DNA of 64,000 nt, from positions 1 through 64,000 of the forward strand of contig CACYJV010000009.1 of the NCBI GenBank assembly GCA_902774815.1. Reading direction: 5' to 3'. Position numbers and translations under genes: made by a program. Each line of letters begins with the position of its first letter. Positions within the stretch are counted from its first letter, which is position 1. A model generated the notes under the pieces. It was not told the DNA's origin. It did no database searches and saw only the letters and a program-made list of their open reading frames with translations. This DNA is from an uncultured Prevotellaceae bacterium (GTDB taxonomy: Bacteria; Bacteroidota; Bacteroidia; Bacteroidales; Bacteroidaceae). Positions 17,557 through 26,433 of this stretch are shown here, piece after piece.

Positions 17557-17579
17557 GTGAAAAAAAACATCGCGTTTCT

Positions 17580-17695
17580 TTTGTTCTGCGCCCGTTTTTT
17601 TCGTAACTTTGGCTCTGCCTAACTTACTTTCGTTCGGAAATGAAAAAGAAAAACGAATTATCTTTTTGCATTTCACTCACTTATTCGTAACTTTG
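17580..17695 (+). promoter_or_regulatory. Two tandem promoters upstream of upp
   Basis: P1 has TTTG at 17580-17583 and TAACTTTG at 17604-17611 (20-nt spacer). P2 has TTTG at 17665-17668 and TAACTTTG at 17688-17695 (exactly 19 nt). P2 is 37 nt from the upp start. Confidence 0.7.
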
Positions 17696-17732
17696 CGACG
17701 GAAATCAAGAACTAATAAAAAATAATGACAAC

Positions 17733-18392
17733 ATGAAAACCATCAATCTTAGCGAGCAAAACTCCGCAATGAACACCTACATGGCAGAGATTCGCGACGT
17801 CAACTATCAGCAGAACCGACTACTCTTCCGCAACAACATCGAACGTATTGGCGAGTTAATGGCCTTCGAGATTTCGAAACATCTCGACTATGCCGCAAAA
17901 CGTGTGGTAACCCCGCTCGGTGAACTCGACATCCAACTGCCCACCGACAATATTCTCGTGGCTACCGTGCTGCGTGCAGGCCTGCCCTTCCATCAGGGAT
18001 TCCTGACGGTGTTCGACCATGCCGATAATGCTTTCATTTCAGCCTTCCGCATGTACACCAACCGTGAGCACACGGAGGTGGGTGTGCACACCGAATACAT
18101 CGCCTCGCCCTCCGTTGAGGGAAAGACGCTCATCATTGTCGACCCCATGCTGGCGACAGGTGGCTCCATGGCTGCCGCCTACGAGGCTTTCCTGAAGACT
18201 GGTAGGCCCAAGAGCGTCCACATCGCTTGCGTCATCGGCACGGAAGAAGGTATCGCCGTGGTGGCCGATGCCGTGAAGGATGCCGATGTCACCCTTTGGT
18301 GTGCCGCCATCGATCCCGGCATGAACGAGCATAAGTACATCGTACCAGGTTTCGGCGACTGCGGCGACCTGTGTTTCGGCGAAAAACTTTAG
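17733..18392 (+). CDS. upp: Uracil phosphoribosyltransferase
   Basis: Salvages uracil with PRPP to UMP. The 219-aa protein has LVATVLRAGLPFHQGF near 70-86, the PRPP-binding loop LIIVDPMLATGGSM near 131-144, and the uracil-binding C-terminal region YIVPGFGDCGDLCFG. Length and motifs are complete. It is a monocistronic-looking gene with two upstream promoters. It converges on the GH18 gene across a 22-nt-periodic repeat array. Confidence 0.95.
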   Translation: MKTINLSEQNSAMNTYMAEIRDVNYQQNRLLFRNNIERIGELMAFEISKHLDYAAKRVVTPLGELDIQLPTDNILVATVLRAGLPFHQGFLTVFDHADNAFISAFRMYTNREHTEVGVHTEYIASPSVEGKTLIIVDPMLATGGSMAAAYEAFLKTGRPKSVHIACVIGTEEGIAVVADAVKDADVTLWCAAIDPGMNEHKYIVPGFGDCGDLCFGEKL

Positions 18393-18396
18393 TCCA

Positions 18397-18528
18397 CCCT
18401 ACTCTTCGTTGCTGAAACCCTGTCATTTCGTACTGCAAACCCATAAGTTTCGTCCCGCAAAAGCACTGCCTTTGCGGGACGAAACCTATGAGATAAAGGG
18501 AAGAAACCAATGGGATGGAAGGACCATC
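18397..18528. repeat. 22-nt-periodic tandem repeat array A (six units) at the upp/GH18 convergent junction
   Basis: Units start at 18397, 18419, 18441, 18463, 18485 and 18507, each exactly 22 nt. Each begins CC or a variant, and most end in AAAC or AAAA, with TTTCGT in the middle of the first three. Neighbouring units also form a long hairpin: AGTTTCGTCCCGC-AAAG (18446-18462) pairs with CTTTGCGGGACGAAACCT (18470-18487), which could act as terminator for either gene. The unit resembles those of arrays at 32203 and 57654. Confidence 0.7.
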
Positions 18529-18542
18529 GCTATACTTTCTTT

Positions 18543-19547
18543 CTATTTGTTCAGGTACAGCCAGATGGCTCGCATACCTTCCAGGAGATCATTGTCCTCG
18601 GTGCACTCCCAGTACATGGCTCCAAGCAACCCCTGTTCCTTGATGTATTGGCACTTGTAGGCCAGCGAAACCGGACTGTCGTAGGCCAGCAGGAGTTTGC
18701 CATCGTCGCCAGCCAGATAGGGAACCTTGCCCACATCGTCCCACATACGCTTGTATTGTCCACCTGTCTCACCCGTTTTCACGAAGCTACCCAACACCTT
18801 GTTGCTACCAGCGCCGCGTCCATAGAGGGGCATGCCAAGTGTCAGCTTCTCGCGGGGGACGCCTGCCTTCAGGTGGGCCTGCACTGCCTCATCGACAGTG
18901 ATGCGACCTGAGAGCGACGACCGATAGAGCGTGGTGTGATGTTTCGGTGGATTGGCCACGTCGTAAGCCATGATATTGACGAAATCGAGATACTTCATGC
19001 AGGCACGGAAGTCGATGAACTTGGCATCGGCAATCGTAGCGATAGTCAGCAACGTCTTCTTGCCAAGCACTTGGCGGAGGTCGCGCATGAGCAACGTGAA
19101 GTTATCGATGTCATCAGGCGATGCCGAGATTCCTGCCTCATTGCTGGAAGGATACTCCCAGTCGATGTCGATTCCGTCAAGGCCATATTCATCGACGGCT
19201 TTCTTACAGTCTCGCGCAAACCCCATACGGAAACGCTCGTCGGCAGCCATCTCGCTGAAGTTTCCAGCTGTCCATCCGCCGATGGAGAGGATGATTTTCA
19301 ACTCTGGATTCTGCTCCTTCAACTTCATTACCTTCCGCAGGAAATCAGTATTTTGGATGGTCATGCCATCGAACGTGTCGGTGACCTTGCCGAAAGCATA
19401 GTTCAAGTGAGTCATCAACGTCGGATCGGGCATGCGCTGCGAGCCCCATGAGGCAACATAGGCCACGATGATGGGCTTTTTCTGTTTGGCCACTACGCCC
19501 TGCATCGTGCAGATAGCGAGCAGCATGAGGCAAAGGATACGTTTCAT
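18543..19547 (-). CDS. Secreted glycoside hydrolase family 18 (chitinase-like)
   Basis: The 334-aa protein has a signal peptide (MKRILCLMLLAICTMQGVVA) and a complete GH18 barrel: LSIGGW at 87-92 and the catalytic DGIDIDWEYP at 124-133, with Glu131 as proton donor. MAYD and YWECTEDN at the end complete the substrate cleft. GH18 enzymes cleave chitin, chitooligosaccharides or the chitobiose core of N-glycans; the subtype cannot be fixed, though the short architecture without extra modules fits a single-domain chitinase. It starts 7 nt after the GH128 gene ends, so the two are cotranscribed with the upstream nucleoside kinase. Confidence 0.9.
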   Translation of the reverse strand: MKRILCLMLLAICTMQGVVAKQKKPIIVAYVASWGSQRMPDPTLMTHLNYAFGKVTDTFDGMTIQNTDFLRKVMKLKEQNPELKIILSIGGWTAGNFSEMAADERFRMGFARDCKKAVDEYGLDGIDIDWEYPSSNEAGISASPDDIDNFTLLMRDLRQVLGKKTLLTIATIADAKFIDFRACMKYLDFVNIMAYDVANPPKHHTTLYRSSLSGRITVDEAVQAHLKAGVPREKLTLGMPLYGRGAGSNKVLGSFVKTGETGGQYKRMWDDVGKVPYLAGDDGKLLLAYDSPVSLAYKCQYIKEQGLLGAMYWECTEDNDLLEGMRAIWLYLNK

Positions 19548-19554
19548 AAGCTAG

Positions 19555-21930
19555 TTATTTTTTAATGTATTTACGATGATTCTCAATGTTCAAGCCACGC
19601 ACGGGAGTTTGCAGGCGACGGCCCTGTGCATCGTATAGATTATGGTGATTGCCGTCAGCCTCCATGGTTACCGTACCGATGGCAGCCAGTTCGGCAATCC
19701 ACGACGGCCAATTGAAGGTAGCAGCGGCACTAGTGGCAGTGTTACCCTTGATGTCGACGATGGAAAGGCGCAACACCAGTTGCTCCGGATTGTCGGCATA
19801 GGCCTCGGCCAAGGAACTGTTTTGTGCGTCGAGGGTAATGTTGAAAGTGGTATTGTCGAACAACTCGCGTTCGCTGACCTCACGGAAGTCTTTCCACTCA
19901 CCCGTTGCCGTCTGGTACTGAAGCCATAGCACATCGGTCTGGTCGATATTGGCATTGGTCAGCGGGAGTTTTCCTGTGCGGGCATTGTTATTCCACGACA
20001 GACGGCCCAACGCCAGTTCGTCGGCAGCCGTCTTGATGCCGAATCCCCACCAGTTGGGCACCTTCTGCATATCGGCACGATAGGCGAAGTGAGGCTTCAC
20101 GTCACGATAGGCCTCGCCGGCTGGCGTCACCCACCAATTATTCTTGTTGGAATCCCACGACATCACGGCGAGATGCCAGTCGTCCCAGTTATAGATGTCG
20201 TAGCGTTCGATGAAGTCGGCATTCTCCAACATTTCCAGAATCTCCTTGATTTTCTCGGCATTCTTGGCATAGGAAGGTTTCGACTCAGTGGTCCACGAGG
20301 CGCCATTGTTCCACTCAGTAAGCCAGATGGGACGTTTCGTGGCATCGTAGATGGCCTTCAGCTGGTTGTACCACGACTGCACGTCGGCAGCCTCGTTGGT
20401 TCCCCAGTATGCGTGGAAGGTAACGAAGTCGCAACGATAGGCCATGTCGTCGACATGACCGATGTACTCCTTCACCCACGATGCATCGGTGGGACAGGGC
20501 GAACCTATGCGCATGCCAGTGGTCTGATAGCGTGGAGTCAGCGTGGTGGCTGTCCATGCCGAAGTGGTTCCATTGCAGGAGCAATCCTTGTGCTGTTCGG
20601 GATGCTCAGGTTCGTTCAGTCCAAGCATATGCGTGGCATCAGTGATTCCCGCAATGGTACTGACGGATGGCCAGTACTGATGGGTGTTCATGGGCACGTA
20701 TTCCATGTCGAGTTGGTTCTTCTTGTCGGCACTCCACGTATAGAACCAAGTAGCCCGGACCAGTCCGCCTTCGGTGTTCAGTGCCGTCTGCCCTTCGGTG
20801 CTGGCCCATCCCTTCTTCGAAGTGTAGTTCCATCGCTTCACGTTCACATAGGAAACACGCCGGCAAAGGGCTGTAGGCAGATCGACCAACAAGTCCTGAT
20901 GATCGGCCACGAACACGCGACTATAGCCCGTTCCGTCATTGGTAGTAGCCAGGGTGACCATATAGCCACGCTTCAGCAGGAAACTACTAATGCGGTTGTT
21001 GGCCTCGTCGGTATTGCCAAGCGAGGTCTTTCCCGTGAAGAAGTTATAGGATTGGCCCTGCTGAGCCTTCTCGCTATAACCGATGAAAGGCAGGTAGCGT
21101 GTCTGGTTTTGTGGGATTACGACGGCACCATCGAGATAGATCACCACGCGACAGTTGCGCCCGTGCTCGGCTGCCTCGCCCTGAATGGTGATGTGGCTGA
21201 GCCATTGATCGACAACAACCGATGGCCGTACGTTTTCCATGATGAGCCATGCATCCTCGTGATTCAGGCAGATGCGCGTCTGGGGTCCCATGGGCTGACG
21301 ACCAATGACGTGATAGTCGATGGCCGAATCAAGCACAAGTTCGTCTACGGCAATGGAATCAACGTAGCGTTCGTACTTGCCATAGCGGTTCATGGTGCCT
21401 TGTTCGGAGTCATCATCGGCTGCCATGAACTGCCAAACAGAGCGTTCGTTGGCGGGTTTGTCGTAGTAGACGCCGATATAGGCCTGCGCGTCCTGCCCCG
21501 TGTCGACACCGAGGTATTTCCCTGGTGAGCGACGGCACGACAATCGGCCTTCATCTCCTGGCGAGAGCTGCCACTTGAAGGAGTCGTAGTCGTCACGCTT
21601 TGAGTCGACAAGCCACACGTTCCACGTATCGCCATCGGCATTTGAGGCTTGAAGGAAGCGACCTGTGCTCTCCTGTTGCAGCCAATAATAGCCGTCGGTA
21701 TTGGAAGCGATGACCGTAAAGACGTAGTCGGTACTATCGTTGACGCCCCAGCGGGACAAGCCGGCATAGCCCTGACGGTCGCTACGGGTACAGAGATAGC
21801 GATCGTAGTAGATGTTATAGATGAAATACTTCGCACCAGGCTGGATTACTTGGGCAGGTTGCTGCCCTATGGCTTGAGCCATTAGAACAGTAATCCATGG
21901 CAGGAGTATCGTAAGGAGATTTCTTCTCAT
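19555..21930 (-). CDS. Secreted glycoside hydrolase, GH128-like (beta-1,3-glucanase type), with ricin-like N-terminus
   Basis: The 791-aa protein has a signal peptide, then a beta-trefoil-like module (residues about 30-170, GAKYFIYNIYYDRYLCTRS, and QESTGRFLQ). A middle beta domain follows (about 200-350). The catalytic barrel (about 370-640) contains MLGLNEPEHPEQ near 433, where the Glu after Asn is the likely acid/base, and PIWLTEWNNGASW near 535, where Glu is the likely nucleophile. This arrangement matches the Asl1/GH128 glycosyl hydrolase core known from beta-1,3-glucanases. The C-terminus carries the shared tail LYDAQGRRLQTPVRGLNIEN. It sits between a nucleoside kinase gene (20-nt gap) and GH18 (7-nt gap). 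Confidence 0.8.
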   Translation of the reverse strand: MRRNLLTILLPWITVLMAQAIGQQPAQVIQPGAKYFIYNIYYDRYLCTRSDRQGYAGLSRWGVNDSTDYVFTVIASNTDGYYWLQQESTGRFLQASNADGDTWNVWLVDSKRDDYDSFKWQLSPGDEGRLSCRRSPGKYLGVDTGQDAQAYIGVYYDKPANERSVWQFMAADDDSEQGTMNRYGKYERYVDSIAVDELVLDSAIDYHVIGRQPMGPQTRICLNHEDAWLIMENVRPSVVVDQWLSHITIQGEAAEHGRNCRVVIYLDGAVVIPQNQTRYLPFIGYSEKAQQGQSYNFFTGKTSLGNTDEANNRISSFLLKRGYMVTLATTNDGTGYSRVFVADHQDLLVDLPTALCRRVSYVNVKRWNYTSKKGWASTEGQTALNTEGGLVRATWFYTWSADKKNQLDMEYVPMNTHQYWPSVSTIAGITDATHMLGLNEPEHPEQHKDCSCNGTTSAWTATTLTPRYQTTGMRIGSPCPTDASWVKEYIGHVDDMAYRCDFVTFHAYWGTNEAADVQSWYNQLKAIYDATKRPIWLTEWNNGASWTTESKPSYAKNAEKIKEILEMLENADFIERYDIYNWDDWHLAVMSWDSNKNNWWVTPAGEAYRDVKPHFAYRADMQKVPNWWGFGIKTAADELALGRLSWNNNARTGKLPLTNANIDQTDVLWLQYQTATGEWKDFREVSERELFDNTTFNITLDAQNSSLAEAYADNPEQLVLRLSIVDIKGNTATSAAATFNWPSWIAELAAIGTVTMEADGNHHNLYDAQGRRLQTPVRGLNIENHRKYIKK

Positions 21931-21950
21931 AGCGTTTTTTACTAGATGGA

Positions 21951-23612
21951 CTAATAATTGAATGAACTGCCTCCGAGGAACTCACGCAGGAGCGACACAG
22001 GTGGCAATGCCTCGAATTCGATAGGCTGGAAGTAGCGTAGGAACTTACGCAGACGATAGGCCTCTGTGAATTCGGGACAATTCTCAGGAACCTGCTCCAA
22101 GGCGGGTTCTGCCTGTGTTCGGATGGCAGCAAGTTCGTAGATCATCGCCGTATTGAACATGGCATCGGCATTTTCCTGATAGGGGAATATCCATTTGTTC
22201 TCACCTGCACGTACCGAAGGCCAGCGATGGATGGTGTCACGGGCTGAGCAACCACGATACTTCACATCGCGAATGATACGGCGAAGTAGACGGTTGTCTG
22301 TAGTAGGAATATAGTTGTGGGTATCCAGCAGGATGGTTGTGAGCGCCGAAGCATAGACCCGGAACTTCTGGGCTTCAGGTATCTGTGCCGTCAGGTCGGG
22401 GTTCAGCGCGTGGATACCCTCAACCACCAACATGTCGTGCGGTCCTAAGCGCAACTTCTTGCCACTCTTCTCGCTACGCCCCGTTTGGAAATTGTAGCGC
22501 GGCAGTTCCACTTCTTCACCCCGGAAGAGTGCATTGAACTGCTCGTTAATAAGATCGATGTCGAGCGCATGCAGACATTCGTAGTCGAAGTCGCCATTCT
22601 CGTCGCGTGGCGTACGGTCGCGGTCGACGAAATAGTCGTCAAGCGAGATGGGAACGGGACGGATTTCATTGACGGCCAGTTGCACGGAGAGTCGTTTGCA
22701 TGTGGTTGTCTTGCCGCTCGACGACGGTCCGGCGATGAGCACCATGCGTACTTCCGGCCGTTCGGCTACCATGTCGGCAATGCGCGTGATCTTCTTCTCC
22801 TGAAGGGCCTCACTTACGTTGATGATATGGCTGGCATAGCCTTTCTGAACGGCTGCATTGAACTCGCCAACCGTACCTATTCCAAGAATATTCTGCCAGC
22901 GATGGTGCTCCTTGAAGATTTCGAACATCTTGTCTTGCCGGGTCATCTCGCCAAGCATCGACGGATTCTTGCTCGACGGAATGCGCAGCAGCAATCCATC
23001 ATAGTAGAGCTCCAGACCGAAGAGTTTCACCTGTCCCGTCGACGTGAGCAGTGATCCATAGAAATAATCGGAATAGCCGTCGAGGTCGTAATAGACGGTA
23101 TAGAGCGTTCCAAGCGTTTCCAACAGTTTGACTTTCGAACGGGCGCCCAACTTGGTGAACAACTTGATGGCCTCATCGGTGTGTACTTCATGCCGGTGAA
23201 TGGGCAGGTCGGCATCGATGATCTGCTGCATACGCTCGCGCAAGGCTTCGGCATCCTTCGGTTTCACGGGGCGTCCAATCTTCAGGTTGCAGTAGTAGCC
23301 GTTCGACACAGGAATGTCTATGACTACTGCACCATTGGGATAGAGGTCGCGCACGGCTTTACACAGGATAAAAAAGAGCGTCCGGGTATAGGCACGCTGG
23401 CCCGATGCCGACGTGATGTCGAGAAACTCCACGTCCTTGTTGCGATATACGCGGAATCCGAGTCCCTCAACCTTATTATTAACTTTGGCTATAAGAGGCT
23501 GATTTGGCAAATAGAGCCCCGACCGTTGATATATATCTTTCAGCGAACTGCCCATTGGCACCTCCAACATGGCATCGTTGTTGCGGCAATAGATGTGAGT
23601 TGTTTGCTTCAT
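21951..23612 (-). CDS. Nucleoside kinase (uridine kinase-like) with N-terminal TGS/ThrRS-like domains
   Basis: The 553-aa cytoplasmic protein begins with a ubiquitin-like TGS-type segment (about 1-65: EVPMGSSLKDIYQRSG). A threonyl-tRNA-synthetase second-domain-like region follows (about 70-200, with HRHEVHTDEAIKLF). The C-terminal P-loop kinase has GPSSSGKTTTCKRL near 290, DDYFVDRDRTPRDENG near 325, and VVEGIHALNP near 395. This architecture is typical of Bacteroidota and Clostridia udk-like nucleoside kinases; uridine or cytidine is the probable substrate. A -7 box lies at 23643-23650. It leads a unit that continues into GH128 and GH18, with no obvious pathway link. Confidence 0.85.
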   Translation of the reverse strand: MKQTTHIYCRNNDAMLEVPMGSSLKDIYQRSGLYLPNQPLIAKVNNKVEGLGFRVYRNKDVEFLDITSASGQRAYTRTLFFILCKAVRDLYPNGAVVIDIPVSNGYYCNLKIGRPVKPKDAEALRERMQQIIDADLPIHRHEVHTDEAIKLFTKLGARSKVKLLETLGTLYTVYYDLDGYSDYFYGSLLTSTGQVKLFGLELYYDGLLLRIPSSKNPSMLGEMTRQDKMFEIFKEHHRWQNILGIGTVGEFNAAVQKGYASHIINVSEALQEKKITRIADMVAERPEVRMVLIAGPSSSGKTTTCKRLSVQLAVNEIRPVPISLDDYFVDRDRTPRDENGDFDYECLHALDIDLINEQFNALFRGEEVELPRYNFQTGRSEKSGKKLRLGPHDMLVVEGIHALNPDLTAQIPEAQKFRVYASALTTILLDTHNYIPTTDNRLLRRIIRDVKYRGCSARDTIHRWPSVRAGENKWIFPYQENADAMFNTAMIYELAAIRTQAEPALEQVPENCPEFTEAYRLRKFLRYFQPIEFEALPPVSLLREFLGGSSFNY

Positions 23613-23642
23613 ATGAAATAGTAATTATTAGGTTAGATGTCG

Positions 23643-23650
23643 CAAAGTTA
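23643..23650 (-). promoter_or_regulatory. -7 box for the nucleoside kinase-GH128-GH18 unit
   Basis: Minus-strand TAACTTTG lies 31 nt before the kinase start. No clear TTG is visible at ideal -33 spacing. Confidence 0.55.
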
Positions 23651-23693
23651 CAAAAAAGTTTGGAGTTTTTACCCTTGTAACCATTTTTTTCAC

Positions 23694-23701
23694 TATCTTT
23701 G
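23694..23701 (+). promoter_or_regulatory. -7 box for the Na/phosphate cotransporter gene
   Basis: TATCTTTG lies 29 nt before the ATG at 23730. A TTG at 23675-23677 is only 16 nt upstream, so the -33 box is uncertain. Confidence 0.55.
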
Positions 23702-23729
23702 CAAACGAAAACAAAATTTTCAGTTATTT

Positions 23730-25463
23730 ATGATCATCTTTTTCAAACTTCTCGGATCGCTAGCCCTGCTCATGTTCGGTATGAAAGCCATGAGTGAGGC
23801 ACTGCAGAAAATGGCTGGTCCGCAACTGCGTCATGCCTTGGGAGCAATGACAACCAACCGTTTCACTGGTTTGCTTACGGGTACAGTCGTCACGGCATCG
23901 GTTCAGTCTTCTACCGCAACGACTGTGATGACAGTTTCGTTTGTCAACGCCGGACTGCTCACGCTGGCACAAGCAATTTCAGTGATCATGGGTGCAAACA
24001 TCGGCACCACTCTCACCGCTTGGATCATGGCTCTTGGCGCCTCGTTCGACATTTCGAACGTGGTCTATCCAGCCTTCTTTGTCGGCATCATCCTCATCTA
24101 CATGAAGAAACGCCGCTATGTGGGCGATTTCCTCTTCGGTCTGGCTTTCCTGTTGCTAGGTCTTACCACGCTGAAAGCAACGGGTAACGACATGGATCTG
24201 GGTCATAATCCTGCCGTAACGGCATTCTTTGCCTCCTTCGATCCCAATGCTTTCTCCACCACCATTCTCTTCTTAATCCTGGGTGGCGTGATGACATTCT
24301 GCGTGCAGTCGAGTGCTGCGGTGATGGCCATCACCATGCTACTCTGCTCAACGGGTGCCATGCCCATCTATCAGGGTATTGCACTGGTATTGGGCGAGAA
24401 CATCGGTACCACCATCACCTCTAACCTGGCAGCCCTCTCAGCCAATACACAGGCACGTCGAGCCGCTTTGGCCCACATGTTCTTCAACATATTCGGCGTC
24501 ATCTGGATCCTGTTTGTCTTCCACTGGTTCATCGATGCCGTAATGTGGCTCGTCGACTATGTAGGCAACAGCATGGGCAAAGACATGGCACACATGAATG
24601 CCAACGAGAAGCTGAACTTCGTGCTTGCAGCCTTCCACACGTGCTTCAATGTCATCAATGCAAGCATCCTCATCTGGTTCATCCCGCAGATTGAAAAATT
24701 CGTCTGCTGGGTCATCAAGCCGAAGAAGGTGGACGAGGAGGAAGACTTCCGCCTGCACTTCATTACAGCTGGCTTCATGAAGACTCCGGAACTCTCGGTG
24801 CTCGAGGCACAAAAGGAGATTCAATCGTTCTCCGAGCGTATGCAGCGCATGTTCGGTATGGTGCAGGAACTGCTCAACGAGTCGTCGTCAGACACTGGCA
24901 AGAAGAAAGGCGAGAAGGGTGGCGAGGACTTCAACAAGCTCTTCTCGCGCATCGAGAAGTATGAAGGAATCTCTGACAACATGGAGATTGAGATCGCTAA
25001 GTATCTCGATCAGGTCAGCGATGCCCACCTTAGCGACGACACCAAGGCAAAGATACGCGCCATGTTGCGTGAGATTTCCGAGCTTGAGTCTATTGGCGAT
25101 GCCTGCTACAACATGGCCCGCACCATCAGTCGCAAGTATCAGGGCAAGCAGGATCACTTCACCGACAAGCAGTATGACCACTTGCACCAGATGATGAACC
25201 TCACCGACAATGCGCTCACACACATGAACCAGCTCATGATGGGCCGCAAGGAATCTTACGACGTGAACCGTACGTTCAACATCGAGAACGAAATCAACAA
25301 CTATCGCAATCAGTTGAAGTCGCAGAACATCGTCGATGTCAACAACCACGAGTACACCTATGCCGTAGGTACCATCTACATGGACATCGTCAACGAGTGC
25401 GAGAAATTGGCCGACTACGTTGTCAACGTTGTTGAAGCCCGCATGGGTGTCCGCCAACATTAA
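23730..25463 (+). CDS. Na/Pi cotransporter family protein with PhoU-like tail
   Basis: ATG 23730 (MIIFFKLLGSLALLMFGMKAM) is chosen. An upstream in-frame start at 23637 would include the promoter box. The 577-aa membrane protein has two inverted NptA-type repeats with the characteristic QSS motifs: TASVQSSTATTVMTVSFVNAG near 58 and FCVQSSAAVMAITMLLCSTGA near 193, plus GANIGTT and GENIGTT. About eight membrane segments end near residue 330. The C-terminal 200 residues are helical and PhoU-like (ISELESIGDACYNMARTI). It probably imports phosphate with sodium. No pho-type operator could be recognised. Confidence 0.9.
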   Translation: MIIFFKLLGSLALLMFGMKAMSEALQKMAGPQLRHALGAMTTNRFTGLLTGTVVTASVQSSTATTVMTVSFVNAGLLTLAQAISVIMGANIGTTLTAWIMALGASFDISNVVYPAFFVGIILIYMKKRRYVGDFLFGLAFLLLGLTTLKATGNDMDLGHNPAVTAFFASFDPNAFSTTILFLILGGVMTFCVQSSAAVMAITMLLCSTGAMPIYQGIALVLGENIGTTITSNLAALSANTQARRAALAHMFFNIFGVIWILFVFHWFIDAVMWLVDYVGNSMGKDMAHMNANEKLNFVLAAFHTCFNVINASILIWFIPQIEKFVCWVIKPKKVDEEEDFRLHFITAGFMKTPELSVLEAQKEIQSFSERMQRMFGMVQELLNESSSDTGKKKGEKGGEDFNKLFSRIEKYEGISDNMEIEIAKYLDQVSDAHLSDDTKAKIRAMLREISELESIGDACYNMARTISRKYQGKQDHFTDKQYDHLHQMMNLTDNALTHMNQLMMGRKESYDVNRTFNIENEINNYRNQLKSQNIVDVNNHEYTYAVGTIYMDIVNECEKLADYVVNVVEARMGVRQH

Positions 25464-25501
25464 GTTTTACAGCACAGATAAACATCATTTCCCTTCATTA
25501 C

Positions 25502-25540
25502 GAATGTCCGCTCCGGCCAAAACCAGAGCGGACATTCTTG
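25502..25540. terminator. Bidirectional terminator between transporter and sirtuin genes
   Basis: GAATGTCCGCTC (25502-25513) pairs with GAGCGGACATTC (25526-25537) around a 12-nt loop, followed by TTGTT. It lies at a convergent junction. Confidence 0.7.
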
Positions 25541-25576
25541 TTAGAGGGGAATCAAGGTTGGAGGATTGCTACTCTC

Positions 25577-26284
25577 TTATTCCTTTGCCAACAACTGACA
25601 GAGTTGGCGCATACCCTCACTGGCACCTTTGCGGATATGAGTCAGATTGGGAATGCCACCCGAGGGTACTTCTTCGGGGTCGATGAGGAAGATAGGCGTG
25701 CCGGGACGTGTGTAGCGAACCAGACCGGCAGCGGGGTAGACGTTCAGCGACGTACCGATGATGACGAATATATCAGCCTCGGAAGCCTCCTCGGCAGCAG
25801 GCGAAATCATAGGTACGCTCTCACCAAAGAACACGATGAAAGGACGCAGCAACGAACCATCGCCAGCGCGTTCGCCATCCTTCACATCGGCATCGTCAGG
25901 TCCCAGTTCCCGAACGTATCGCTCATCGAACTGGTCACGCGAAGAGCACACTTTCGTCAGTTCGCCATGTAAATGGATGATGTGCTTCGAACCTGCCTTT
26001 TCGTGCAGATTGTCCACATTCTGCGTCACCACCACCACATCGTAATCCTTCTCCAGCTCGGCAATGAGCCGATGCCCCTCGTTGGGCTGTGCCTTATACA
26101 ACTTGCGACGCAGCCTGTTGTAGAAACTATTCACCAAAACAGGGTCCATCAGCCATCCTTCATGGCTTGCCACCTGCTCGACGGGGTAGTCTTCCCACAG
26201 ACCACCAGCACCGCGGAACGTCTTGAAGCCGCTCTCCACCGACATGCCTGCGCCCGTCAGAAATACGATTTTCTTTTTCATCAT
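25577..26284 (-). CDS. Sir2-family NAD-dependent protein deacylase lacking the zinc cysteines
   Basis: The 235-aa protein has the sirtuin NAD-binding motifs GAGMSVESGF at 11-20, TQNVDNLH at 87-94 and the catalytic HLHGEL at 104-109 (His106). SFYNRLRRKL (Tyr55, Arg58) matches the YxxR signature of class III, SIRT5-like desuccinylases. The usual zinc ribbon of two CxxC pairs is missing: after HLHGELTKV only one Cys is present, in KVCSSRDQFDERYV. Zinc-less sirtuins of this type occur in Bacteroidota, so it may still be active. A possible minus-strand -7 box, TATTTTTG, is at 26323-26330. Confidence 0.88.
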   Translation of the reverse strand: MMKKKIVFLTGAGMSVESGFKTFRGAGGLWEDYPVEQVASHEGWLMDPVLVNSFYNRLRRKLYKAQPNEGHRLIAELEKDYDVVVVTQNVDNLHEKAGSKHIIHLHGELTKVCSSRDQFDERYVRELGPDDADVKDGERAGDGSLLRPFIVFFGESVPMISPAAEEASEADIFVIIGTSLNVYPAAGLVRYTRPGTPIFLIDPEEVPSGGIPNLTHIRKGASEGMRQLCQLLAKE

Positions 26285-26373
26285 TTTCAGGTTTAAGAGT
26301 GTTCGAAGTCCTTAATAATCTACAAAAATAATGATTTTTCACGAAATAATGCACCGCAATCGAAGAAAATGTG

Positions 26374-26381
26374 TAACTTTG
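26374..26381 (+). promoter_or_regulatory. -7 box for the FKBP gene cluster
   Basis: TAACTTTG followed by CA lies 52 nt before the first FKBP start. No matching TTG is found at -33. Confidence 0.6.
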
Positions 26382-26433
26382 CACGGTTTTTTCGCACATT
26401 ATTATTTTTTAAGAGAAATCAAAGGACAAAAAA

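Noticed and set aside
20089-21528. Open frame of 479 codons antisense to the GH128 gene
   Set aside because: Overlaps a gene with clear signal peptide, catalytic motifs and tail; the antisense product shows no family features.
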